This document shows, piece after piece, positions 28,101 to 42,700 of a DNA stretch of 64,000 nt; position 1 is the first letter of the stretch, and every line of letters starts with the position of its first letter. Under the pieces are notes generated by a model. The model was not told the origin of the DNA. It searched no databases and saw only the letters and a list, made by a program, of their open reading frames with translations. The position numbers and the translations under genes are program-made. The stretch is from Xiphophorus maculatus. Taxonomy: Eukaryota > Chordata > Actinopteri > Cyprinodontiformes > Poeciliidae. The DNA is taken from contig NC_036447.1 of assembly GCF_002775205.1 (NCBI RefSeq), positions 5,878,501 through 5,942,500 on the forward strand. Reading direction: 5' to 3'.

Positions 28101-30679
28101 AAACATCATGGCAGCTCCTAAAAATTAATTATGAAGTAACACTGCAGATAATATTGGTAACAAAGTGAGCAAGAAAAAAAGTACTAAGAAAAAGATTCCC
28201 CCAGCATGTCGAATTTGTGTGTCATAATTCATTTTATCGCATTTCTCTTAATTTATACTTCCACAGACATATTATCATCATATTCTTGTAAGAATAAGGG
28301 AAAAAAGGTTATGCCATCCATGTATTATGCATCCTGTATACCTGCAGGCTCTACAAGTGGCTGCTGAGAGCTGCAGCACATCGGATTGCAGGATGGGTTG
28401 ACAGGGTCATATTGATGCCCACAGGCAATTTACCAGTTCACACTTTCAAATTTTTACACTGTTGGAGGGAGAGCGTACAAACGCTCTGCTCGCAGCACGA
28501 CCCCAGCTGTCTGTGAGAAGAAAAATCTAAATTCTTGCTTTTGGACAACAGAGCATAGCTTTTTTATTATTTATCTTATTTGTGTCATCATCTGTGGGAA
28601 GAGCGTGCAGATGGGAATACATCCATGACCCCGGTAATGAGACAATCGCCTGCTTCGTTTTTGCTCTGGGAAGTATTTGGATGTGTTTGGCATCTGTGTG
28701 GCCTCTATTTTCTGGTGTTAAAGAAGCAACTTCTTGCAAGTTTATTTAAAAATAGTTTTAGAAATCCTAGACAAATAAACTCTGTCTAGGTGAGGAAGGG
28801 TTTTTCCAGGATACCAGTGAAGCTCAGAGGTTTATTTAGTGATTTGATAAAAAGAAAAATAGATGTCTGCAAGGTCTTGTCGAATTGTCATAAAAACAGC
28901 AAATGTGAGAATCTATGTTAAATTGTTTTGTTGCAACTAGGAATTGAGCTCCAAAATACTTTTTCCTTTTTATCCCAAAGGGAAATAAATGTTGTCATAA
29001 TCCAACAATGACAACACCATCCACAACCACTTTAAAGAGAGGTTGTGAGTGGTGATGCAATAGCAGCTAGTGTCGCAAAGAATCTGAAGAAGCTTCTGAC
29101 TGGAGACTGCTGATGTATGATAGTCATGCTAGCAGCTCATTATCCAGACAACAGAGACGATATTTCACAGAAGCATTTTCTGGATGACAACCTCCGCTAA
29201 TCCACCGCATTTGCTTTTGCCGCTTCTCTTTAAATCTCTGTCTGGCCTTTTGGTTAGAAAGCTGGACAGTTAGAGTCATGGGTATGATCCTGGCTAATTA
29301 CGATCGATGGAAGAGACGGTTTTAACATCCTTTTTCTCTTCTCTGCATCCATGAAGCCTCCCTTTTTAACTCGTCTGGGAGTAGGGGTCATAGTTCAGGT
29401 ATTTTTTTGAACTTTCAAGATACTTGTCAGCTTCTACCTGCTGTAAATGTTCCACAGTTACGCATCATAGCAACTCTCCCGAAAGTAAAAAAATTAAGAG
29501 CAAACACCTTCCAGCTGCACAGCATCCAAAACCACAGGTGATAAAAAAGCAAAGCCTCAGCCAAAAAACATTTGGATGCCAAATGGCTATTTGGCATCCA
29601 AATAGCCATATAAAAAAGAAAAAAACAAAATAAACAAAAACTAAAATTTATCAATCCCACAGTTCCAACATAAATGGACCCACACCCTTCAGTTCATCTA
29701 CCTCCAAGCTGGGGTTGATTAGAGGTCCCAAGCAGATTACAATTAAAGTGCTTGGTGCAGTGCAGGTCATCAGAGCCTCCTACCAGCCTGGCAGGAGAAG
29801 CAGAAGTCTTCAAGCACCAAAAGTGCAATCTTTTCTTGGGCTCTAGCTTGCCATCGAACCTGGCCTGAATAATAAACAGGACCATTTTCTCAGTAAAAAA
29901 AATAAATTCCCTTCTCACCCACCGCGGGTGGTTCTTATCCTCTGAGCTCGGGTCCTCTACCAGAGGCCTGGGAGCTTGAGGGTTCTGCGCAGTATCTTGG
30001 CTGTGCCAAGGACTGCACATTTCTGGACTGAGATGTCTGATGTTGTTCCTGGGATCTGTTGTAGCCATTGGTCCAGTTTGGGGGTGACTGCCCCGAGGGC
30101 CCCGATGACCACAGGCACCACTGTGGTCTTCACCTTCCAGGCCCTCTCCAGTTCCTCCCTGAGGCCCTGGTATTTCTCTAGTTTCTCGTGCTCCTTTTTC
30201 CTGATGTTGCAGTCGCTTGGTATTGCTACATCTATCACAACGGCTTTCCTCTGTTGTTTATCCACTACGACAGCTGGCTGGATAGCTCAATAGATTCGGT
30301 ATATCACCCGAGAGGGCAGGGTTCGAATCCAGTCTGGGTCCTTAGGCAAGACCCTTCAAGCTACTGCCTACCTCATACCATGAGAGACACAAAAATGCAT
30401 AACATGCCGGCTCAGACGTCGCCCGGCCAAACAAGGTCTGCGTCAGGTGTTGGGGAACCAGAGCACCTTGATGACAAATGGGCTACTGGAACAAGACGGA
30501 AATGGGCGAGAGATGAAAATGTGGATCTGTTGGAATGCTACTACTCAAGTAACCCTAATCAGAGAGGTTACATGCAAAGACTGGTGAAGGAATGGTTACT
30601 TCGACATCCCCAGTCAACACTAAGCGCTAAACAACTAGTAGCTCAGTGTTCCAACATCCGCAAACGGCAACTGCTATCA

Positions 30680-30728
<49 letters not shown>

Positions 30729-33700
30729 CAAAACATTCTAATGTGCACACAAATTCATTAAATGGCACTCTTTGCACTATAAATAATTCTAAAACAGTCA
30801 ATTTCAGTTAATATGCATTTTCAATAATTATAAAATTCTATATAAATTACATCCATGAAAAATCCAATAAATATGCACCATATAAATTAGTTAACATGAA
30901 ATGTAAAAAAAACCAAATCCAAACAAGTGCTCAATAAATATTTAAGGCACCTTATTGTCCATCAAATGGGTTAACAGTCATTTAGCAGCTACACCGACAA
31001 ACAGTGACACTGAGCTAATGCTAAATCACACACCAATTCCGCAGTTTTATCTCACACAAACAGATTTTTTTCACCTCCTTTATGGCTCTCAGTAGTTGGC
31101 TCCTACAGTTCAGCGCATTATGTGTAAGCATCATACAGATTTAAGGTGAATGATGAATGACACAACACTAACCTGCAGCTCTGCTCCTCTCAACGCGTCC
31201 TAATGTTTCATACCTCCCGGCTCCTGCTAATATACCTAGCAGATAGGCTGCGATGGCACATGTGACACTGATTCCCAACAGCGATTGGCTGTGTGGAAAT
31301 CTCGCGAGAATCGCTGACATTACGTTAAAGATATCGCGAAATTTGAGATAAAGGGGTCAGGGAGTGGAGAAACCGGATAATGGGGGAATGGAAGTTAAAA
31401 TTTATACCCGGGTTACAAGTAGCCAACACAGACTCAATGGTTTTGTTCACACCCTAAGCTACAGCTATATGCAGACTACAATATCCGTACAAAAAAAATC
31501 AATGTCATCGTTTGTTTGGCTGGGGAAATTGCACTCAATCGGAGAAATCCCACAGAGAACAGTGAAGGGAAATGGGAATTGAGTGAAATTGCATAGGAAG
31601 GCAATGGCCAGGCTAGACCTGACCCCAACCCATTGTAAATTTATTGGTCTACAGCTGAGTCTGTGGCTTTTATTCAGCTACGCTGGGTTTCATTCAAGTG
31701 GCTCCTGGCCAGTGTTCCAATATCTTCCTCATCCCCCTTTAATTCACCTCACTGATTTTAACTGGTCCTAATTCACAAATGAATGAGTAGCTTGAATGAA
31801 AAGGTGAGAAATTGGACCCTTGGACATCTTCCAGCCAGACTCTCTGTTTAATGAAAGAGGTCTGTAAGCGATTGATTGGCCGGTTTGTAATGTTTGTCAT
31901 TGCTTCAAGGATCTATAAGGTGAGCTTAGCTGCAGATCTGGGCTATCTGTCTTCATAAATTGGATTTTAACAGCACATCATTTAGATGGTGATTAAGCCT
32001 GGCTTGTTGGTACAGGGATGTTACTAGGTTTTATGGCTGTCAAATCAGAGATTTGTTTTATTTCATAGATTGTGGTACCGACATTTAGATGAACAGTCAA
32101 ATTTTAGGACATTACAAGTTAAATTCATTAGCTATTTTTTTCTTCTTTCTCTCACACTTATGTTAGATGTATTATAGATTAAAGGGGACATATCATACAA
32201 ACTTCACATTTTGCATGTTTTTCTACTCCCATTTGGATCTCTACTGCTTCTAGAAACAGTCCAAGTGCATAAAAATCCACCCAGTCAGTTATTGGCAATA
32301 AGGTAATGTTTTTTTTGGTGTCTGGAAAATTAGGTGTTTCAAAAACCTTTCGAATATAATGTCACAAATCAGCAGGCGCTGCCCCTCACCTGGCAACCTC
32401 AGTGGTTTACAATGAGCTGTTAGTTTGTGGGGTATACTCAGTGTTTCACACACTGCTTTTTAGTTGTTTTTGTGTAATAAACACTGGCAGCGTAGAATCT
32501 ACTTAGGTTTTTTTTTATTTATCCTGATAAATAAACCTCTGCATTCAAATAAAAGGTGAACTTTCGCTTTGCATTGAGTGTGTGCATGTTTGTATGTGAT
32601 AGTAACGAACAGAGAGAGAAACTTGCAGACACTGGATAAAATATGTGTAGCTGAATGATACAGAAAGAATAAGGAACCAGCAATAGAAGATAAATCTGGG
32701 TATTAGAGCAGTTTCACTGTTGATAGACGATCACAAACCACAGCTCTGACTGTTTTCTGTGTCACAGTGCAAAACATTTTTATAAAAGATCAGTCCCTTA
32801 TTGCTTATTTGTCTCCTCTGACATCCAGGTAAACGGAAGGAACCTGCTGTCTGTGGATTATGATCGCACACTGCGAACGGAGAAGGTTTATGATGACCAC
32901 AGAAAGTTCCTGTTAAAGATCATCTATGACACGCAGGGCCACCCATCATTGTGGGTCCCCAGCAGCAAACTGCTCTCAGTTAACCTGACATACTCCAGGT
33001 AAACACATCTGTGCTGGGAAAGGGGTTACTGTTCTCATCTGATCTGCAGGTTAAATTATCCACCAGATTTAACTGCAACACTCCTATTTAACTTTCTAGC
33101 TGTAACTCTGTGAAATGTGAGCCTGACGGTGTGTGTTTGTGTGTGTTCAGCACGGGACAGGTGACCGGCCTCCAGAGGGGTCCAACCACAGAGAAGTGGG
33201 AGTATGACAATCAAGGAAGAATCATTTCTCGAGTCTTTGCTGATGGAAAGATATGGAGCTACACGTATCTGGATAAGGTAGGAAACAATACAAATCTTTT
33301 ACAGACAGGCATACATTCCACTTTCTTTCTTACTGGGTCAGGTGTTCAAACATTTCCAACACAAAACATATCTGTACTGCGTCAAGTATCATGGTATCCT
33401 CCTTTTTTTTTTTTTTTACAATATCATGGTTTCTTTTATTTAGAAGGAGTATTGTTGGCGTTCCTGTAAAAACTGCCTGGTTTTCTGGACTTGATTCTGC
33501 TGTGACTAATGTGATGCAAAAAGGTTTTTCCATTGCAGTTTTAAGAAATACAAGGTGTGATATGGATGAATGTTTTTCGAAATTGCTGTGTTCCCATTCA
33601 GCAAATTTATTTTTGGAATTCAAATTTGCACAATTTTATGATCAGTGGAAACACAGCTAGTGTCAGCGAACCAGCATGATTCTGTCATCGCTTGATTTAA

Positions 33701-36700
33701 CAGATGGTACAATTTTCTGAGGTTTTGAAAGCCTTACCTTGTCTTCTCCAAGCGTTCTATATGTAATTTTATTCCATATGAATCAATGTTTGTCTCATTT
33801 CAGCATAAAACCTTTCTCCAAAAGGTAACTAGCTTGTTCCAGTGGGCAGCTACAAAGTTTTTACCAACCAAGAAGAAAGTTTCTATCTGCAGTAAATGTG
33901 CGGTAAAACGTACTTCACTTTGGAGTTGGAGAAACTAGTGTTCAAGCTGCTTTTAGTTCATGCCAGGCTTGAGCTTAAGTGGTTTCACAGTTGTTCCTGA
34001 TCAATGTATTTTCATCAGAGAGAGGCAGTATATGTGTGAAATAGTTTGAACTGAATATGTTGTAATCTGCAGCGGCAATGGTGGCAAAAGAAACTTTAAC
34101 GGAAATCCATATCTTCTTAAAAAGAAACTGAGTAAGTGGAGAAAATTTGAATTAAATTTCTGCACCAAGTTCGTCTTTTTTAAGACTGATTTAAGTATTA
34201 TGTCTTAAAATTATTCCACAGAACTTTTCAAATTCATTTTAATGCAATCATTCAGAAAAAGAACAGCATGATGATGGAAACGCAGGATAGAGTAGCAACT
34301 ATCATGTAGGAAGGTGCTCTATAATTCTGAGTCTGGTAGTATTTTCCAAGGAATCTGCGCACTTACAAAAGACTGCAAAAAGCATGAAATGAATGATTGT
34401 AGAAAGGCGGCGAGTAAAGTAAAGGAAACTAAGAACCAAGAAACTATCTTGTCCTCAAATAAAAGAAACTATTGATGTCAGGAAAGCAAGTCTGACAGAG
34501 AGAAGAGAGTAAAAGAAGAAGAAGAGACCATTAAAAAGTGAGTGGCTTTGAAAAACATCTCTAAGGGAGCTTAGGAGGGAGCAAAAAAACAAACAGTGTG
34601 AGGAGAAAGAGGACAGAGAGGAGGGGAATGAATCCAACACGTCTGCTGTGTTAGCCTAGGACGGGCCTGACACTCTGAACGGCACCTGGCCTTGTTTGTG
34701 TGGGGATACAGAAGGCGAATGATTGATAGCAATGGAAAGACAGACAGACTGACAGAGGTACAACGGTGAGACAAGACTCCAGGGATGCCAGGAGCTTAGT
34801 TAGGATGTTAGAGAGAGGTGGAGGCCAGGGGAGAAGCACAACAGAGGGCTAAAAATTAGAATCACAGAAAGGCAAAAGATGCAGCAGACCATGAAATACG
34901 TCCTCTATGGGGAAATGTCTCTTGTATTAATGTGAATCTGGTTAAGAAAACATCTGAAAGTGTTTAATATAAACTGAATATCTTCTGAATAATTGTCAGT
35001 CAGTTTCTTTATTCCTTTGTTCACATTCTTCTTTTATTGGCTTGATTAAAGTAATTGAATCTGTAGCTGTCTTGCTCTGACCGAAGAAAAAGAAAGGTGT
35101 CATACTCTCCCTAAGCTTTGTGTCCTGTTTGTAACATTCTGCTGTCGTCTCCTCTCTTTGACAGTCTATGGTGTTACTGCTGCACAGCCAGCATCAGTAC
35201 ATCTTCGACTACGACTCAGGGAACCGTCTATCAGCAGTCACCATGCCCAGCGTGGCTCGGCACACCATGCAGACCATAAGATCTGTGGGATACTACAGGA
35301 ACCTGTACACCCCCCCGGAGAGCAACGCCTCTGTTACTGTGGACTACTCTGAGGAGGGGCAGGTGTGTGGCTTTTAATCAAACTGAAATTTTTAAGGAAT
35401 GGAAATGTATAACGTATGTTTTCCATTTGTATTCATCCTACTAAGTCCTAGTTTTCACAATTTTCTTTGTATTAAATATTGCAAACTATTTGTTTGTGTT
35501 GGTCAATCACATAAAAGCTTAATAAAATAAATGAAGGTTTGTATATGTAGCATTACAGATTGCGTAGAAGTTTAAAGATGTTGAGGCTACAGGCGTATGG
35601 CTCTTTCTGATTGGCCCAACAGATCATTCACAATTAACCTGGAACAAACTCCCAGAGAACTGCAAAACTGCTGAAACACTGATTTTCCCTGTCCATATCT
35701 TTCTATGTTCAGCTCCTCAGAGTGGCTCATCTAGGAACCGGCCGACGGATTCTGTACAAATATCGCAGACAAGTATATGGCTTCATTATTATTGTTGATT
35801 ATCTTAAGTTCATGTCATGAAATATATTATGACCACTTCATGTGTAGTTTTAAAGTTCACCTAACCAACACTGCTGAATGTCTCATGACAGGAAGATTTC
35901 TGTTAGGCATCATTTGTGTTGGTGTAAAAACAATCACCAAGGACTTCATTGATAAACACTTGCTTATGATACGTGACGATCCCTTAATGGCAATACTTAT
36001 GGTTGTATTTGTCTCCTCAGAATAAACTGGCAGAGATCCTTTATGACTCAACGCGGGTCAGCTTCACGTACGACGAGACCGCTGGCGTGCTCAAAACCGT
36101 CAACCTCCAAAGCGAAGGCTTCATCTGCTCCATCCGCTACCGGCAAATCGGCCCGCTGGTCGACCGGCAAATTTTCCGCTTCAGCGAGGACGGGATGGTG
36201 AATGCGCGCTTCGACTATACCTACGACAACAGCTTCAGGGTCACCAGCATGCAGGCTGTGATCAATGAGACGCCGCTGCCTATTGATCTATACCAGTTTG
36301 ACGATATCTCTGGGAAAGTGGAGCAGTTTGGAAAGTTTGGAGTTATCTACTATGATATCAATCAGGTAAGAGACGAGTCATTTCAATAGATTTAACCAGT
36401 CGTGAGGAAAAGTAGGTCTTCATGTTGTGCTTGCAGTGATGAACCAAAATATGTAGAGCAATTAGAAGATAGAAAGCAGAAAGAATATTATAAATAAGAG
36501 TTGGCTATGAGGCTTCATAGTATTTCATATTGATAAGTAGTTTTGTGTAAATACATACTATTCTTAATCTTATTGGGTCAACTCTTCAAATCTAAACATT
36601 GAATTGGTTCATTTAAGTCACTTCCATGGCCACGGGTACAGATGACTGAACAATGGAGCAGCTGCCCCGCCATTTTTAAAAGTTAGACTGAAAATTGTAA

Positions 36701-39700
36701 GGGCAGAATCATAAGTTTAGAACAATGTCTAACGGAAATGTCTAAAAATATCTTGACATGTTATAATAACTTGTTCAAGCATTTTGCATGTTAAGACTTA
36801 TTCAACAAACTTATGCTTAATTGTTTAGGTTGAGCCTTGCATGATACATTTTGATCAACATGATATAATCAATTCAAAATGTAGGAAAACGCAGATAATT
36901 GTACATAATCGCATTATGGACTAAAAGCCTTTGCAACTTGCTCAGTGGAATCAGAAACTGCTTTTTTTTATGTGCACAAGTGACGCATTGAGGAGAAGAT
37001 TGAACAAGTAGTTTGGAGAGAAATGCACCAGAGCAACTGAGAAACAGTTTTTCTCAGTTCCTCTTGACATGAATCAGATGAAACACAGCAGAACATTTTT
37101 GGACGTGTCTGTTACTTCACACTACTCCTAAAATCAGCACCCACAGGCTGTTTTCAAACTAAAACTAGCTGTAAGCTGTATGTGTCACTGATGGAAATCA
37201 ATGTTTACTTCCTGTTTCAGATCATCTCCACAGCAGTGATGACCTACACCAAGCACTTTGACCAACACGGCCGGATCAAGGAGATCCAATATGAGATTTT
37301 CAGGTCACTCATGTACTGGATCACCATTCAGTACGACAACATGGGCAGGGTCACCAAGCGCGAGATCAAGATCGGACCCTTTGCCAACACAACCAAATAT
37401 GGTTATGAGTATGACGTTGATGGACAGCTGCAGACAGTCTCTCTCAATGAGAAGTTAATATGGAGGTGGGATTTATTTTATGGAACTACTGTTTGAAGAA
37501 AAACTACTGGGTTGCTGTGACAGGTTGACGGTTTAATGCCGGCTTTGCAGGTTTAACTATGACCTGAATGGAAACCTACACTTACTGAACCCGGGGAACA
37601 GCGGCCGTCTGACGCCGCTACGCTACGATCTGAGGGACAGAATCACTCGTCTGGGAGATGTTCAGTACAAAATGGACGAAGATGGATTCCTGAGACAGAG
37701 AGGAACGGAGATATTTGAGTACAACTCCAAAGGTGGGAATTATCATCCAAACACACTGAACATGACAGAGCAGAGAACAGATTTACATCCTTGTAAAACT
37801 ATCTGCTCTAGAACAAATCTAGGTTTATATTGCAGAGCAAGCTTTTTGCAATAGCGATGTCATAACTTGTTCTTTTGTTTGATTTCAGGTCTTTTAGTTC
37901 GTGTTTACAGTAAAGCTGCCAGCTGGACCATCCAGTACCGTTATGACGGCTTGGGTCGGCGTGTGGCATCCCGGAACAGTCTGGGCCAGCACCTGCAGTT
38001 CTTCTATGCTGACCTGAACTACCCCACCAGGATCACCCACGTCTACAACCACTCCAGCTCTGAGATCACCTCTTTCTACTACGATCTGCAGGTAGCTGCC
38101 GTTGTACACTAATTCTGACAGCCATTAGCCACGTTTCCATCCTATTATCATTCCAATCATGAGCAAACTTTGAAAATTTCGCAAAAAAGAAAATGTGAAT
38201 TAGGTGTGTTTCCTGGTTGTCTGCGTAGCCTGGTTGAATCGCTCCAAACCAAAGTGTAATTACGTCAGATGTTGACGTTAAACTTGGCTATATTAATCAG
38301 GCATAAATGTTCACTACGTCTGAACTTACTGAGAAAATGTGTTTTCATCTCCCCTTTAACACATCAGCTTTTTTACAGAAAAGCCAAAAACCACCTCAAA
38401 CAAGGGTAAAACAAATTTCCAAGTGTGAATCATATGCACTTTTCCTTTCTTATTTTACAACATATAGTGTGTGGCCAAAAGTAGTATTTCTTTTTTGTTT
38501 TGGACTTTGGACTTTTTTGTAATTTTGCTTGACAAGTTCTTTGAACTATTGATTTTCTTTTCTGAATTTTATTAATTTAGGAATTTACTTATTTCATCTG
38601 ATTTATCTTTATTCTCTTGTTGCCTATTTAATTGTTAGAGAAACCAACCTGTAGCGTATTGACCATTATTGAACATCAGCACCAGACAACATAAGACTAA
38701 TTATTTGAATTATATGTGCCAGTAACAAAACTCACACCACTAAGGCAGATGTTGGTTCCAAGTGTTGCACAAAGGGTCATTTTTTCTCATTCAGACACCT
38801 GGATCCCAAAATGTCTATCCACACCACTGCATGTCCTCCAAATTACATGACAAAAATTTGCATTCTTTCAAGTTTTTCTTTTCTCATTATTATGTTTATT
38901 TGTGGATATACATGAGATCTGAAGAATAGAACATGAGCTGCTTTGTAGTCTTTGTCACAGACCTGTAGCGCCTCCTGGAGGAAAAGATTGTGAACAACAT
39001 GCCGATCAGGAAGACATTCAATAGACCTGCTCTCACTTTACATTATCTCTCTCATTTTTCCTCATTTAAAGCTTTCTCTTTAAAGTTCAGTCCGCTGACA
39101 CCTGCTGTCGTGTTTGTACTCCATCTGTCAGCTTCTAATCCCAAAGATCCAGCATTCCTCTCGCTCTGCCTTCCACTTCAAACAAATAAAGCTTTCCTCA
39201 TTTAGAGTGAATTTAGAAATATTACTTCTGTCTGGGAACTAAGGATCTCCCACGACGTTAGGCTTGTGTGTGTGTGTGTGTGTACGTGCGTGCGCGTCAA
39301 GCTTCTCCCACAGCGCTCACAAGTGAATGAACAGGTGAGTCTGGGAGGCTTTAGCAGAACAACAAAGAAATAAACATATAATGATGATGTTTGTATCATT
39401 TTTTTAAACCCCTGTTGTATATTACGAAGAGTTGTTCTGCTGTAATGATAGAAATTACTGGTATAAATCATCTCTTAGTTTTAATGAATGTAAGTGTGTT
39501 GTGTGTGGTTGCGCAGGGTCATGTGTTTGCCATGGAAATCAGCAGTGGAGAGGAGTTTTATATTGCGTGTGACAACACCGGGACTCCGCTGGCGGTCTTC
39601 AGCAACAATGGACTGCTCCTTAAACAGGTACGACTGTTTTCTCATCAACCGCAGGAAGAAAGCAGCTGAGCATGTTATCTGTTTGTGAAATGATTTTGTG

Positions 39701-42700
39701 TGCTACGAGCTGATTATGAGTTAATAAATGTGTGCGTTTGCAGGTACAATACACAGCATACGGGGAGGTTTACTTTGACTCCAACCCTGACTTCGTCCTT
39801 GTGATCGGGTTCCACGGCGGCCTGTACGATCCTCTGACACGACTGCTGCATTTTGGAGACAGAGATTATGACATTCCCGCTGGGAGGTAGACCGTCTGTC
39901 TCTTATTCGCTCATTTCTAGTCCAAGCATGGCATACGATTGCATGCAAGCACTCGCTGTGTGCTTTGTCAGCGTCACACCTGATCAGGTGCTTCGGTTTG
40001 TTTCTTCTTCTTCTCCTGAAGATGGACAACTCCAGACATCAGCACGTGGACGCGTGTTGGGAAAGACCCTCAGCCTTTTAACTTGTATATGTTCAGAGGG
40101 AACAACCCCGTAAGCAAGATTCATCAGGTCAAAGAGTATGTTACAGGTAATAAGTTCAGTCAGAAAAATCTTGCCCCATTCACTGCGAAGACACAAAACC
40201 TTACCAAGTATATTTGGTCCATATTCCGGTGCAAATATTTTTGTACACTTGAAATAAGACAAACCTAACTTATACGCAATTTTTCTGCAAGGTATAGCTG
40301 CTTGTTTTAAGTCAATAACTCCATAATATTGATGAAAAAGTACTAGTTCCAATAGGAGATTACTTCACTCATAACATGGGAAAAATGTCCTGCTGTAAGT
40401 TAAATAATCTGCCAGTGTTCTGTTACACCAGCAAAGCAGGATTTTTTACTTTTATTTGAAACCAGAACAGAAGTCACAGTAATTGCTGCATTCCAGTTAC
40501 CTGGGAAATGGGAACTCGGTGCTGGATTTGATGCCAAACGTTCTGGTTAAGAAGTCTGCATTTCAACATGGAAAAGCCTATAAACATAGCTTTCAATTCC
40601 TCACGCAAACATCATTTTAATTTTTATTTTCCATAAGCAAACATCAATTTCCATTTATTCAGTTTAGAGTTGCAGGTGCTACATGTAATATTGATTTTAG
40701 ACGCACTCTTACATGTGTGTCTTGTAAAATTAACACGTTTCCACCGCACTTTACTACAGTTCCCAGTTCCAAGTACAACTGTATCGCAGCATCTGATGTT
40801 TACTGGGTTCTTTAATTCGCCTCTTTGTTTTTTTTATTTCACTGCCTGTTTTTTCTGCAGATGTCAACATCTGGTTGGTCACCTTTGGCTTTCACCTTCA
40901 TAACGCTATTCCAGGATTCCCTATTCCCAAATTCGACCTGACAGAGCCGTCCCTGGAGATGAAAAAGAGCCAGCTTTGGGATGACCTGCCTGTGTGTATT
41001 CTTATTCATTTTAACTACAATGTTTTAGATAATCTGCCACTGATGACTGAATCCACAATACCAAAGTATATATAGTAATGTGGAACGTTTTTCCAGAGTG
41101 ATTCATTTGCTCAGTGAGATCTTTTATCACCTCTCAGCAAACTGTGGCTTAAGATAAAGGATGACATTTCAGAAAGCTGAGATTAATTTATAGTTAATTA
41201 AATTCATTGCTGATGTCAGGTGTGTATGCAAGAAGACTGAATGCTGTAAATAAATCAATGTATCTGTTTAAAGGTGCACACACTTATGCAACTTATGTAG
41301 TTTATGTTTATATATATGAGCAACTTTTGCCTCATGGCACTTTACAAGACCAACAGATGCAGTAAAATATAATAAATTCAGCCCGATTATTCAAACAGAT
41401 TGAGAGATGATTATATACTTTATTATCTACTACAATTTGACTCTACTGTAGTTATTCAACAATGTAGTCAAGTTCAGTTTATTATTAACTTAAACTCTAA
41501 CTTTACAGCATTGCGGAGGATGCATATGCTCAGAATGAAAGAGATCAAAGCACTGAACCCTGTGGTACTCCAAGAGTTTCCCTTGTGACTGAATTACATG
41601 CATCATTAACACAAACAAACTGGAATCTACCATACAAATATGATGTAAACCAGGATATTGCTGATCCCTTGATGTTTTTCCCCCTAACGGATTTGTTTGT
41701 TTACTGATTAAATAATACAGTAACTTTAAATTTGGAAAGAATTATGAAATTGTTTTATCATTCAATAATTTTTTACATTGCATTAGTTCAGAGTCATAAA
41801 AAAATAACAGAGAAATAATTACTTCAGCTGTGATGTCTTGACACCAAACTACTATAACATTACATCTTTAGTCTATATGGACAGTTGGACATAGACAATT
41901 GGACAATTGATGTTATTTTGTTGTAATATTTCTGTCAGCTGTAAAATTCACAACTTAAATACTAAATGCTCTCTTTGTAGATTAAAACGTAGCTATTCTG
42001 TCAGGACCTGTTACAAAAGACCCATGACGGCACTGACAATAAAGACAAAGCTCTGAACAATGACAGAGGAAAATACTGGCAGAGATAGGAAAGCGTGATC
42101 AAGTGAAGCCAGTCACTCCCATCTCGACCTTATTTTCTGCTCCTTTCTCTTCTCCTACCCCCTCTCTGATACTGGGGTAATTATATTGGACAGACTATCA
42201 AGCAGTCACACTTCTACTCAAACAGTTTGTGCAGCTTCAGCCCAGAAAGAGAGTTTGAATCAAGACAGTCGCAAATAATAAGAAGGGTAGGAGAGAAGTG
42301 TACGTAGAGGATCAGAGAAGGTGAGGAAGGGAGTCAGAAAGGCTCAGAGCAATTTAAAGTGTTATCTGAAGTGAGGAATAATTTTTTTCCATAGACCTTC
42401 CGAAGCTGCGGGCGTGTTGACCAGCTGAGCCAACTAATACAGATACACACGTGCAGAAAAGATAGTTTACAGAGCAGACCACGTGTACTATGTATTAGCA
42501 TTGTACAGTTTAATGCACTCCTGTGGAGGAGCTGCATTATGGGGGGTGGGGACAGTTACAACCCCCAGCAAACAAAAATAAAACATAAACATTTTCATTT
42601 TAAGAAATACAACTAAAAATCAGCTTAATGAATAATAAAACAGGGTTTTATGTAAACAGTCATGGCTGAATGTAGAAGAATAAAGGCCCCTGGGCTGGAT

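Larger units (their letters stand above)
26844..32828. other. tenm3 intron (6 kb), retroelement-rich
   Basis: Holds repeat E copy 2 (27215-27640), a short perfect hairpin (29571-29602), an inverted LINE remnant (29890-30680), a TA microsatellite, a promoter-like TCTCGCGAGA site (31300-31309) and a dispersed repeat (32182-32480). No coding exon recognised. Confidence 0.7.

Noticed and set aside
30276..30345. A true tRNA gene
   Set aside because: A and B boxes are present, but the sequence does not fold into a complete cloverleaf by eye and runs on into retroelement sequence.
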